Source of the DNA: Actinostola sp. cb2023 | Taxonomy: Eukaryota > Cnidaria > Anthozoa > Actiniaria > Actinostolidae | Length of the DNA stretch: 64,000 nucleotides | Direction: 5' to 3' | Assembly (NCBI GenBank): GCA_033675265.1 | Contig: JAUJYZ010000735.1 | Span: 62,001-126,000, forward strand | Part shown: piece after piece, positions 10,832 through 22,152 of the stretch | Position numbering within the stretch: the first letter of the stretch is position 1 | How the letters are laid out: each line of letters begins with the position of its first letter | The notes under the pieces: generated by a model | The model's database searches: none | Told to the model about the DNA's origin: nothing | What the model saw: the letters and a program-made list of their open reading frames with translations, nothing else | Translations under genes and position numbers: made by a program

Positions 10832-11478
10832 GTGCAACAAATCATAGGGCCATTAAATGAACTGAAGATAGGACAAGATACAATAAAATGGGTATTGCAC
10901 ACCAGATTACTGGGAGTCACGATTGACAACAAGCTCTCATGGTCAAGACACATGCAGGAAGTTAAGAAAAGCTTTGCCAAGAAATTAAGGATGATCAAAC
11001 GCAGCCGATTTCTACCTAGAAACATGTTATTAGATTTATATTTTAAGATTATCTTCCCTTTAGTTACACATGCAATTCAGATATCGGGTGGATGTACCAA
11101 TAAGGAAGGTTTTAATAAATTAGAATCTTTACACCGCAGAGCTGCCAGACTAATATTTAGTGTGCCTAGCGATATGCCATCAACATCTGTCCTTGAGAAA
11201 GCTAAGTGGAAATCCCTAAATGACACGTACAAAGTGAGGGTAGCTGTATTAATATACAATATATATACAAAGTATGACAAATATTATAACTAAGCATAGC
11301 AATAAGTACAGTTATAGGAGTGGCCCTACTCTTTTTGTAACACGTTTCAATACTTATTATTTAAAAAATTATATATCCTATAGAAGATCTATTATATGGA
11401 ATCTGCTTGCACCACACCTACAAGATACTAGCAATGCAAAGGCCTATGCAAATGTGGCAAAACACTCAATTATCCGTA
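10832..11478 (+). pseudogene. non-LTR retrotransposon RT C-terminal fragment
   Basis: The frame at 10832-11293 contains 'LLGVTIDNKLSWSRH', the conserved segment after the reverse transcriptase (RT) active site in CR1/L2/Jockey-like LINEs, followed by the typical 'KLESLHRRAARLIF' region. A frameshift near 11270-11290 moves reading to 11274-11478. Only the C-terminal end survives: the FADD active-site box, the endonuclease and ORF1 are absent (5' truncation is normal for LINEs). The frame was cut by the palindromic element at 11479-13714, and the last codons resume at 13715. Confidence 0.7.
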
Positions 11479-13714
11479 AGAGCAGGTGAATGAGAAAATC
11501 AAGCAAAGTTGGAAATGAAATTTTTTCACCCACCTTGAAATTTTGTGTGCAGGTAGACCACCCAGGGGGGTGCACAAAAACACCCCATGTTGGGGTCATC
11601 AAATGCATTGTTGCCATAGAAACGGCAATTGTTCCTTCTGGTTCATGTGCCACAAATTCGACCCAAAATGCCCTCCAGTAAAGGGCAAATGAATGAGGCT
11701 CGTTCTCCGGCGCATTTAAACCAATTTCATTCAAATTTGTTCCACAAGCAGGGCAACACTTCTAGTTTTAAAAATGGTCAATCACTACAATTCGCTTTGA
11801 GTAGTCGCTCAGAAAATCAACACTTAACGAGGGGCCATGTCGGCCATTTTGATAGACATGAAAAAAACAGGCCAAACTATTTGGCTGATATCTCCTAAAG
11901 TACGCTCTTCTAAGATATGATACTTTTATCACAACTTCTATAGACATTGTGTTTGAAATTCTAGAAAAAGTTTTTTGGGGAAAATTATAATTTTACGGTG
12001 GGGGTTCGTACCATTTGAGGGAAATGGTCAAAATATGAAAAATTAGTCTTGTTGTAGCTCGATTATTTCACTTAAAAACCAATTTCATTTACTAAATATC
12101 ACTATAAAGGCAATTCTTATTATCTCCTAAACACATTCAATCCAATTGTTGAAAGTCTGAAGACGCGAAGTCTGAGAAATAAAAATTAATAAAAGACCTA
12201 CCTTGCGAATTTGGTCACTTTTCACAATGTCGGTCTAATCGAGGTGATTTTATCCTGATTATTCCACATTCTTGGCCATACATGGTGCAGTCACTAACAA
12301 GCATGAAAAGCTCTTAAATTACAACTTTAAGATGTCCAGATTAAGATAACCTTTGTTTATCCCGCTCACACAAACTGCACAGCTATCGAAGGACCAAGTC
12401 GTAGAACAGCGTAATATTGAGGATCATTTCAATCGAAGCAGGAAAATCCCTCCATAGAGCTGCATATATGGTTCAAGCACTTTGTTATAAACTCATGGTG
12501 TATTCTGATTACTGTTATGTGCTGAAATGTTGCCATTAAAAACTGAGTCGTCGATTACTGAAATATGTTGAACGTTTGAAGTTTTTACTCGAAGTGGTCT
12601 CATTTCCGGTCAGCGGTTGACATTCGCGTGATATTTCCGGTTTTTACAATACGAACAAGAAACTTCTATCTTGTCGTTTTAAAGTTTTTAATGGCAACAT
12701 TTCAGCACATAACAGTAATCAGAATACACCATGAGTTTATAACAAAGTGCTTGAACCATATATGCAGCTCTATGGAGGGATTTTCCTGCTTCGATTGAAA
12801 TGATCCTCAATATTACGCTGTTCTACGACTTGGTCCTTCGATAGCTGTGCAGTTTGTGTGAGCGGGATAAACAAAGGTTATCTTAATCTGGACATCTTAA
12901 AGTTGTAATTTAAGAGCTTTTCATGCTTGTTAGTGACTGCACCATGTATGGCCAAGAATGTGGAATAATCAGGATAAAATCACCTCGATTAGACCGACAT
13001 TGTGAAAAGTGACCAAATTCGCAAGTTAGGTCTTTTATTAATTTTTATTTCTCAGACTTCGCGTCTTCAGACTTTCAACAATTGGATTGAATGTGTTTAG
13101 GAGATAATAAGAATTGCCTTTATAGTGATGTTTAGTAAATGAAATTGGTTTTTAAGTGAAATAATCGAGCTACAACAAGACTAATTTTTCATATTTTGAC
13201 CATTTCCCTCAAATGGTACGAACCCCCACCGTAAAATTATAATTTTCCCCAAAAAACTTTTTCTAGAATTTAAAACATCAATGTCTATAGAAGTTGTGAT
13301 AAAAGTATCATATCTTAGAAGAGCGTACTTTAGGAGATATCAGCCAAATAGTTTGGCCTGTTTTCATGTCTATCAAAATGGCCGACATGGCCCCTCGTTA
13401 AGTGTTGATTTTCTGAGCGACTACTCAAAGCGAATTGTAGTGATTGACCATTTTTAAAACTAGAAGAGTTGCCCTGCTTGTGGAACAAATTTGAATGAAA
13501 TTGGTTTAAATGCGCCGGAGAACGAGCCTCATTCATTTGCCCTTTACTGGAGGGCATTTTGGGTTGAATTTGTGGCACATGAACCAGAAGGAACAATTGC
13601 CGTTTCTATGGCAACAATGCATTTGATGACCCCAACATGGGGTGTTTTTGTGCACCCCCCTGGGTGAAAAAATTTCATTTCCAACTTTGCTTGATTTTCT
13701 CATTCACCTGCTCT
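11479..13714. mobile_element. 2.2-kb palindromic (foldback) element, TA target
   Basis: Nearly the whole element is one inverted repeat. The arm at 11479-12546 matches the complement of 12686-13714 with few differences, around a loop of about 140 bp. The main arm difference is a segment of about 40 bp present on the left (about 11532-11571) and missing on the right. The ends are AGAGCAGGTGAATGAG, flanked by TA on both sides (11477-11478 and 13715-13716), as for Tc1/mariner-like targets. Identical open frames on opposite strands (11629-11898 and 13330-13596) are mirror images of the arms and not genes. Such structures are typical of non-autonomous elements. Confidence 0.75.
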
Positions 13715-14100
13715 TAAGAGTTTAACTTTTTCAGAGGAGTCTCCACAAACTGTAAAGCTTAGAGACACCGACTTCATTTATTATTGATATTAATCCATTA
13801 CGAAACTCTTTGTTTAAATAATAGTACAATTCTTTAGGAATTGTAAATAGTTAATATAGTTAAATATAGTTAAATATAGTATCATGTCATGTATTTATAA
13901 AATATGTAAATATGTAAATTGATTAATATAATTAAATATAGTTAATATAGTTAAATATAGTATGATGTCTTAAACGCTCACATTTAGTTGAGTAAATATT
14001 TAAGGCATGCAAACGACCGACATTTTCGAATGTATGGCGAAACTCAACTTCCAGTTGGATTTCATCCCGATTCGGTTCCAGGAAACACGGTTATCCTTAA
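13715..14100 (+). other. LINE 3' tail and ATAGTTAAAT tandem repeat
   Basis: The LINE frame interrupted at 11478 continues here for about 25 codons to a stop near 13785, followed by 3' UTR-like sequence. Short tandem repeats of TATAGTTAAATATAG lie at about 13853-13880 and 13920-13962 and probably represent the repeat tail of the LINE. Confidence 0.5.
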
Positions 14101-15432
14101 ACTCGGACTTGGCTTATTGATTTAGTTTTAATTGTATGCTGTCCTTGTAATTCTAGCTTTACGTCGAAATCAATAAACATCTACAAATCTGCGATTGTGA
14201 GATGATTTCATCAGTTTTAAACTCTGTCCCTAGCAGAGCCGTTACAGTAAAGCAACTCCGAAATCAGGATTTATTGTGATGAATGATCAAGCGACGAAGA
14301 CGACGAAGCTGCTGCACCAGCGCCTAGAAGATCTAGAGTGCAAACAGAAAAGGGACAAGAGTATCAGTTAGCTCTACTAAAGTCCAATTATAGGTCAGCT
14401 CAAAGATCATGGCGATCTCAGATAAATATCGTCCAATGTTCACTGATCTCCGACGTTTCATCTCTCCAAATAAAGTGTACGATCCTTGAGAAACGTATGA
14501 ACGATCTCACTGTAGCGGATAATGTTCTAAGTTCCCGAAGAAGAAAGGATTGCCTTATTCGAAAACCATGAAGCCTTGGCCAGAGAAAACATGGACCTCT
14601 TAAAGCATGTTGCTAATGAAATAAAGAATATAGAAGTCGAATCTCTGGCCGAGGGATCCACCTCTAAAATAAGTCGAAGCAGTCGATCTTCTAGTAATCA
14701 ATCGTCCTCCACTAAAAGGTCAAAGTCAAGCTCACATTACAAACAAGTCATTGAAGATCTTAAAACTCAAATGGATCATGATAGAAAGGCCCATCAACGT
14801 TTAGAAGCAATAGACATATATTAGAGTTCACGCTAGAAGAAAACAAAGTCAAAGAGGCAATGCAGACATAAAAAAGAGTACAAGTTTCCAGTTGAGCCTG
14901 AACTCGAAGACGCTGAGAATTCATATGATAAATTCACATAATGAAATGTAAGTTTACCTCCCGATGGCAAAAAAGAGCACATGGAAAATTTCCTTTAACA
15001 AATTCCAGAGTGCTCGGCTTCTGCAAGTGATAACCCATCTTTTCCTCATGCCAATGATTCTCTCCTGGTCAACGTTCCTGAGAAAGTATCAACTGCCAGT
15101 GCATCAAGTACTTCTGTAAGTAACAGTGTAGTTGAAGGTCAACTGATAGAAATTGTGAAGCTCCTTGCAGAGAATCAGAGTTATAACAAATTACCACTTC
15201 CCGAACCACGCACTTGGATTCCAGCCTTTGAGACTCTGATAGTAAACAAGACCATCTGACCCAACGAAAAGATTCACTTCTTGAGAAAGTATCTTGCTGG
15301 CGAAGCAAAAGAAACCATCGATGGATTGATGTTCCTTGATGATGAAGATGCCTACGTGAAGGCTAAATAGATGTTGTCTAAACGGTTTGGTGATCCATTT
15401 GTCATAGCGTCCGCCTATCACGTCGGGCAAAA
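14101..15432 (+). pseudogene. BEL/Pao retrotransposon 5' remnant: LTR end and gag
   Basis: A possible LTR end (about 14140-14250, with AATCAATAAA and a terminal CCGTTACAG) precedes a degenerate gag. The gag has an acidic leader, 'EKGQEYQLALLKSNYRSA' (typical N-terminal helix region), a second frame 14576-14824 with a Ser-rich 'SKISRSSRSSSNQSSS' stretch, then a DUF1759-type region (about 15190-15432) with 'LPLPEP', 'KYLAGEAKE' and 'RFGDPFV'. Several frameshifts and stops separate these blocks. Homology ends at about 15432, so protease, RT and integrase are absent. DUF1759 marks BEL/Pao gag polyproteins. Confidence 0.7.
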
Positions 15433-15884
15433 ATACCGTCAAAATCGGCACCAGTTTCGACCTTGGACGCGCGGTACTTTTGGGAGACTGGTAACTAATT
15501 AGTCATCAACGGACTATAGCATTCTTACGCTCCCCTACATGGTATTTGTGGTCACTACAGCTCCAATCGATGACAGGAAGCGAAAAGCCACCGTTTCAAG
15601 CTTTCTTTTCAGGCCAAAATCGAGCAGCTAGGGTGAATTTTTGAAAAGTGCCTAAATCGCCGTTTTTGAATTTCTGTATTTTACTTTGAAAACAGCTCTT
15701 TTTGGGCTTCATTCCTTTTTTTTTATAATTCAACGTAAAATCGATTACAATGTGATTACTTGGCTTCGTCATGGTTTACATTTCAATCGTATCTTTTTGG
15801 ATTTTTCGTTTTCCTTCGTGATTTTGTTTTTGCTGAACGTTCTCTAATAGGAGTTTTAATAGCCGTAGATGCGATGAACTCATC
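15433..15884. other. 5' flank of transposase-like gene copy 2
   Basis: No coding pattern was seen. This may be the 5' untranslated or terminal part of the element carrying the gene at 15885-21713, but no inverted terminal repeat was recognised. Confidence 0.35.
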
Positions 15885-17265
15885 ATGAAGCGAAGTTATA
15901 AGCGGCTCGCTGTGGGCCAATGTATGGTACTTCAAAAACAGAATTGACTTGAAGAAGCAGAACTTGCGGATAAAGTAGCAGCAAAACAGGCCGAATTGAA
16001 GAAGGAACGAAAACGGCTCGATCGTATAATTACAAAGGTTCTCAATTTAATGTAAAAATACATTTTTGATGTCGATTTGTGAAGTTCGATTTGGTACACT
16101 AGGAGTTCAGTTTGTATGTGATAGCTTGAGCACGCAACTTAATTTTACATGTAAACTTAAGCTTAGTTTTGAAATTAATTAAAACAATGATCCAAATATC
16201 AAAAGGTAGACGAGGTAGACAGGCAGATTCTAGAGGGTAGTGTGTTGTACCAGGAGCTTTAAGCAGATCAGCCACAACCATCTAAGAAAATAAAGTCTAT
16301 GTCAGAGAAGGCAGCCAATATTAGAAGAAGGAAACCAGCAAGGTACAAAATGTACATACATGCACATGTAGCTGTTAAATATACTCTCTCGTGTGATTAA
16401 GCTGTACTATTATAAGATTACTGTGTTGTAAACAAAATTAATATTCTTTTTCTGCATTTCACCTCATGGGATGTTATTAATTTTGTATTTAGATATCAGG
16501 CTGATGGTAATATGTTGATTCCCTGTGAGAGGGCTTTGAGGAGGAGATTCCAGGCAGCCCAAGAAATACATGGTGGAACCAGCCAAGATCAGACACCAGG
16601 GGAGCTTGGACTGATGGAGACAGTCATCAAGAACTGTAGCGACAGGGTTGTAGAGCAAGAACTGGGGAAAAGTGCACGGATGAAGAACAAAGTGTTGCCG
16701 AAGTTGCATAATCGTTGTGTCAAGGAATATGAAAAGTCTGATGACAACCTAACCCGTAGCATATCTATATACTAGTGGGGGTGTAATGGGCAAGAAAAAG
16801 TTCCGTGCTGTCTGCAGAGATAGTTCGCATAGGAAAGTGGGTCAGTGCGTATTAGTGTCAATAATTGTAATATACCTAAACTTGTACCGTATAATAAGCT
16901 CATGCCAAGTATTAAGGAAATCGATATAGGTAAGTTACATAGTGTCATAGAAACTCCCTATGATGGTCTCAAAGAGCAGGATAAGGTTGATGGTATGTAT
17001 AGAGACATCAAAGATCTTCTAACTAACTTAGCTCAATTTTATCTTGATGAGAAGTATTATAACCTTACATGGTTTGGCAATGAAACAAACACTTTTCATG
17101 TGTCTATAGGTGGTGATGGAGCTCCTTTCGGGAAAGATTCAACAGCATATGCCTGGCTTGTGAGCTTCCTCGATATTGGAAGAGGAGTTCTCAGTAGCAA
17201 TGGGAACCACCTGTTATTCGGTGCTAACTGTTCTGAAAATTGTGTTCCTGTTTCTAGGTTCTTAA

Positions 17266-17954
17266 GGTACCAGGGGACCTTCGTGACCACTGTTCACTGA
17301 AAGCCGCATAGCGCGCTAACCACTCGTCCAACATGTATAAAAGTATACATTTTCTTAAAGCTGAATAAATGCAAATTCTAAATATGCTGGAGATCATTTC
17401 CTATTTTGTAAACATTTTTGGTTATTGCACATTTTAGAAAATTCGACCGGCCTTGTTCAAAGATAATTTTGCACGCGGAAATTCAATCGATTTCTAAACG
17501 GAAAGTGCCATTGTAATGAGCACCCTTTGTTTTAAAAAACCGTGTCTCCGATTTCCGATAAACGCTTTTGTTGAGGAGATATTTGCTGTCAAAGTTCATT
17601 AATGTGTTTTTAAGCGATTTACACATAAATCATCAAATAACTTTTAAACGAGGCAACGTATCAAAAATCGGAGACACGGTTTTTTAGAACAAAATGTGCT
17701 CATTACATTGGCACTTTCCGTTTAGAAATCGATTGAATTCCCGCGTGTAAAATTATCTTTGAACAAGGCCGGTCGAATTTTCTAAAATGTGCAATAACAA
17801 AAATTGTTTTACAAAATAGGAAATAATCTCCAGCATATTTAGAATCTGCATTTATTCAGCTTTAAGAAAATGTATACTTTTATACATGTTGGACGAGTGG
17901 TTAGTGCGCTACGCGGCTTTCAGTGAACAGTGGTCACGAAGGTCCCCTGGTACC
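17266..17954. mobile_element. TTAA-flanked full palindrome (GGTACCAGGGGACC ends)
   Basis: TTAA at 17262-17265 and 17955-17958 flanks an almost perfect palindrome of 689 bp: the left arm (GGTACCAGGGGACCTTCGTG onward) pairs with the right arm over about 340 bp with a minimal loop near 17607. There is no coding capacity. It interrupts the transposase-like copy 2 just after its 'ENCVPVSRFL' segment. Skipping the insert and one TTAA leaves the frame open across the junction, so it inserted into a readable gene. Confidence 0.8.
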
Positions 17955-19371
17955 TTAAAGAAACTGCACCAACTCCAACATATTGAGAACACAACATTTT
18001 CATGCATAAGAACACCTTTGTTGATGTTAAATTTATTTTTGCTGAGTTACCTAATGACATGAAAATGCTTTCTTTTATTGCAGGTGAGCTCAACAACAGT
18101 GCTAAATATTTTTCAACTTTTGGTGATGTGAACAAGGATAACCTGAATAAGATCACTGGAACCTTCAGTCTGGATTGTAAAGACTGCACATGGAAACCAT
18201 AGCAGTACGAACACCGGCTTGTCATAGCAAAGGGGGTTGAAAAATATTGGCCAAGAATCCAAACAAACTTGCAGAGGCAACAAAAAGATCCAGAGTTACT
18301 AATTTTATTGCCTCCAAAAGCAGTAGACAAGAATTTGTGCCTCTTTTGGGCAATTTAATTGACAGGACCCATGTTGACCCTTTACATTTGAAAAATAATG
18401 CTTGTGCCCTTGCACACAGATATATCTTGAATAAAGTTTTATATTTGGCTAATTTGCCTAACAACATTTCTTTTTCACAGGTCCCATCCACTTCTTGTTT
18501 TGTTTAAATATATTGACGCAATGCGCACTAAGTGTAATTTGTCAAGGTTGACAAAGAGAGTAAACAAGTGGTTTGATGAATCAAGGACCTCTGGCAGAAT
18601 CTTTGACTACAATTTCATCCGTAGATCCACAAGGTAAGACAGTCCAGGCATTTTACTGATAGACCTATCACTAATTGCAACAGAAGGTTTTTCTGCATAA
18701 TATAGTCCAGAATACCGTTTAGAACAACATACTAAAAGTCTACAAAAATCTATGCACGGGAACATCCTCAAAATCGACTTTATTTGAGGTCCAGTATTTC
18801 ATTGACATGAAAACGAGGCTCTGAACCGGAAGTTGTTTTTTATTATGCCTTTGAATGGCATGTATTTTGCCTGAAATCACCTGGAAACCAGGAATTGTGA
18901 TTGAGGTAGTGTAAGTAAGCTGACAGGGAAACTAAATCAGCTTTTTTGCAAGCTGGTCAATTTTCGCATGAAGAAGCAACTAATTAAAGGCTAAAAAAAT
19001 AGCAGTTCCAGCTCAGCAAATGGAAACATTTGTTAGCTGAAAATGTCTCGAGCACTGTTTACGTGCATGCGATTTTACTGCAAAGCGTCAATTTTATTTC
19101 ATTTGTAAGATATAGAGCGATCTCACGGTGATTTTCACATGGTAGCAAAGGGGGTTGTGATCATGCTTCACAAGCCATTTTTTCGTAACTGATTCATGAC
19201 TCAAAAGAATCCGCATTTAAGCCATTTCATGCACGTCTTTATATTTTGTTTATGAAGTGTTTTTCGCGATTCACTCGCCATTTTTGGGACAAATCACGCG
19301 TTACGTAACCTTCAAAACGATCCGTAAACAATCGCAGTATACGACGTGTGGACCGGCCAAAAACGTTCCTG

Positions 19372-19845
19372 AAGGTCGCTATACACGAGGGACAGTGCAG
19401 CAGGGACATATCCCAGGCACATACAGCGCTAGCATCGAAAAAATCACATTCTGTACACACTCAGGGTGACGTGCAGTGGGGATATGTAGCAGGGACATCA
19501 ATAGCAACGACAAAATTACACACACAGGAAAATGTAGCAGGAACGTGTCGCAGGGACCGAACTTCATGGAAAATGTTGCGGGGACAAAATTTCTGGAAAA
19601 ATCGTGCTTCACAGCTTTGAACAAAATAATCCAGACCTGGGAGTTCAGACGGAGGGACACGTTCCTACTACACGTCCCTGCGACACGTTCCTGCTACATT
19701 TACCTGAATGTGTGTCTGTTGAAATGTTGTCCCTGCTTCATATTTCCGCTACACGTCCCCTTGGGTATACAGAACGTGATTTTGTTGCTGCTGTATGTCC
19801 CTGGGACATATTCCTACCACATGTTCCCTCGTGTATGGCGACCTT
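19372..19845. mobile_element. palindromic element (AAGGTCGC ends) rich in GGGACA motifs
   Basis: AAGGTCGCTATACACGAGGG at 19372 pairs with the right end CCTCGTGTATGGCGACCTT at 19845. The arms contain repeated GCAGGGACA/TGTCCCTGC motifs. The element is 474 bp with no coding potential: open frames on both strands are mirror images of the arms. It is nested in the element at 18663-21341. Confidence 0.65.
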
Positions 19846-20094
19846 ATAACGTTTACAAAAGTATACGGGTGGAAGCCCAAAAATAGGGTTGACGTAAATA
19901 CCATTAATGAAGCAAAACAGTTGGAAAGGAGATTATTTCACTGAAGGCAGGTGTGAAGGGTAATCACTGATGATTTGCTCTGGTAATCCCCCGTTTAATG
20001 GCGGATTGTACAAATCACAGTAATATCCAAGTTGATGTCAACTATAGCCACTGAACTTTTAAACTAATCGTCCATCATCTGAGCAAGTGATAAT

Positions 20095-20703
20095 ACCGGC
20101 GTAAAGTTCAGAAAGTATATAATAACCCCCCGAAAGTAACGTCCAAAATTCATGACTGGTAATATAAATATAATAACAGCCCCCCGAAGCCCGAAAGTAC
20201 GGTGACACGCAAACTTTTGCTTTGTTAAAAAAAAAATCACTGATCGTCGCGACAGACTATTAATATCACCTAGAAATAGTATTTCTTGCCAAGTGTTTAA
20301 TTTAGTGAAGAAACGGTGATCAGCGTACTGAGCTGATTAAGTATACCATAGTCTTTCACGCAAACAACACAAAAATATCTTTCTACGTTTCATCCTGCGG
20401 CAAAATGACACACTGGTCTGCGTTTTACTGAACTGACGGTATACTGATTTTGGCACATTTAGAGAATGATTAAATTGCATGCAAAAATATCCCGTTTAAC
20501 AACAATTGTTGACTGATTTCGTATGCAGCTATTTACTTGGGAAATAAAGCATGGTATACCAATATTATTTAATGTTTTTCCTACCTGAAAGTAACGACCC
20601 CCCGAAATAAAAGAAAATAGCGACCGCCCCAAAAGGAATGACTCCGAAGGCTACTAATCCCGAAAACTGACGACCCTCGCTACTTTCCGAACTTTATGTT
20701 AAT
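20095..20703. mobile_element. inverted-repeat element with CCCCCCGAAAGTA motifs
   Basis: GTAAAGTTCAGAAAGTA near 20101 is inverted as TACTTTCCGAACTTTATG near 20681. The motif AACCCCCCGAAAGTAACG or variants recurs near 20123, 20180 and 20590. The boundaries are approximate. It appears nested in the element at 18663-21341. No gene was seen inside. Confidence 0.5.
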
Positions 20704-21713
20704 AAAACAAACACTAATCCACGTAGTTGATACAATTGATTGACTGACATCAATCATTAATCCAACGTATATAGATAGATCCAACGTTATATTGCAGACC
20801 GTCAGTTAAGAAACAAGCATAGAGTTACATTTTATTTTTTTTTATTTTTTATAACCTCCGTTATAACATGTTATAAACGACTCCAGCAAGATAACTTTAG
20901 CAACGGCGTTTATTATATACTGAAAGTCCCATGAATATATCAATCACCTATTTTATATTTACTTTATTTGATTTTAAAACGATGCAATGATTGTAAACAT
21001 ATATACGGTACCGCACCTTAATTGTCACTACTAGTACGTACCACCCCCTATTTTATTGTCCGCACCCCCTTCCTGTTTCCCTGTCAGCTTACTTACACTA
21101 CCTCAATCACAATTCCTGGTTTCCAGGTGATTTCAGGCAAATACAAGCCATTCAAAGGCATAATAAAACAACTTCCGGTTCAGAGCCTCGTTTTCATGTC
21201 AATGAAATACTGGACCTCAAATAAAGTCGATTTTGAGGATGTTCCCGTGCATAGAATTTTGTAGACTTTTAGTATGTTATTCTAGACGGTATTCTGGACT
21301 ATATGATGCAGGAAAACCTTCTGTTGCAATTAGTGATAGGTTGACCTACTTTTTGTCGTAAAATGCCCGGACTAAAATGATTTGCACATTATTGCTTATG
21401 TTTGTCTTTGCTTGCGTGATGCTGTTTCTCTTTTTTGAGTGTGAACCCAACTGTTTGGACCATTGGTCACATAGTACCAGCACATACAGAACACATGAAG
21501 CAGCTGTATGATATGGGCCTAGGACTTAACTCTATGGAGGGTAGAGAGGCGAAACAAATACTCTGCCTCGTGAAAGGTGAGAGCAGATATTTTGCATCAA
21601 GCTCAAGCTCAACATCAAGCTCAACATCAAGCTCCCAGTCATATGTCCCACCGAGGGCGAGCATGCATGAGTTTTGTCTTTGTGGAATGGACATTAAGAG
21701 GCAGTCCTGCTAA

Positions 21714-22152
21714 GAGAGGTCCGATAAATTTCACGTCGCAAAATCATTTTCCTTAATTTCTTGTGGGTGAAAAGGATTTGATATATGTGTATTAAAAACA
21801 CACTTATTTTTTTCAGAATATGTTTTTCTGATACGCTACACGACAAATCTAATTTCCCCGTTTGCCATCGATTTGGGGGCCAGTTCAGAGGTTAAAATTT
21901 GCGACTCTTCAGAGCAGGATCACTATCACTCAATTTCTTCTAGATCAATGTTCCTAGATACATTCCACTAGTCTTACAACGGAATATGGAAATCCTTGGG
22001 GAAATATTAAATAAACCATAACAATTCAAAGACATCCCTCTGTGGAGCTATTGTTATGACGGCAAAATTCCACTGATACGATAGCAAAAATATCAAAAGT
22101 GGCACCTGAATCAAAGCTAAAATACACTTAACAGACAATATGGTACTTTATT
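21714..22152. other. spacer between two TE relics
   Basis: No coding pattern, repeat arms or splice-bounded exon was recognised between the stop of the transposase-like copy 2 and the 5'-truncated Penelope-like fragment. Confidence 0.4.

Larger units (their letters stand above)
18663..21341. mobile_element. 2.7-kb element with ~270-bp inverted arms, nested inserts
   Basis: ACCTATCACTAATTGCAACA at 18663 is matched by the complement of the right end at 21341. Arms run to about 18935 and from about 21073, with shared segments such as GACTTTATTTGAGGTCCAG and ATTGACATGAAAACGAGGC. It lies between the donor near 18633 and the last exon (21440) of the transposase-like copy 2, so in an intron. The interior holds two further inverted-repeat elements (19372-19845 and about 20095-20703). 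No transposase was recognised. The target duplication is unclear, so the superfamily is open. Confidence 0.65.
15885..21713 (+). pseudogene. unnamed DDE-transposase-like gene, copy 2 (decayed)
   Basis: This is homologous to the gene at 34749-39659. Exon A (15885-16038) is basic and coiled-coil-like. Exon B (about 16203-16341) ends at a GTACAA donor. Exon C starts at 16493 and reads 'ALRRRFQAAQEIHGGT', then 'IGGDGAPFGKDS' (candidate metal-binding Asp), 'HLLFGANCSENC', is split by the TTAA palindrome (17266-17954), and continues with 'AELPNDMKM' and 'NNSAKYFSTFGDV' to about 18400. A further block ends at a donor near 18633. A large intron or insertion follows. The last exon (21440-21713) has 'WTIGHIVPAH' and 'LGLNSMEGREAK', the probable final Glu. 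Many stops and frameshifts (for example near 16774 and 18200) show it is dead. The superfamily is not known to me. Confidence 0.65.

Noticed and set aside
11629..13596. Same ~88-residue ORF on both strands
   Set aside because: It is the mirror image created by the arms of the palindrome; there is no motif or start context.
19239..19886. Several overlapping ORFs
   Set aside because: They are produced by the arms of a palindromic element; composition and mirror symmetry explain them.
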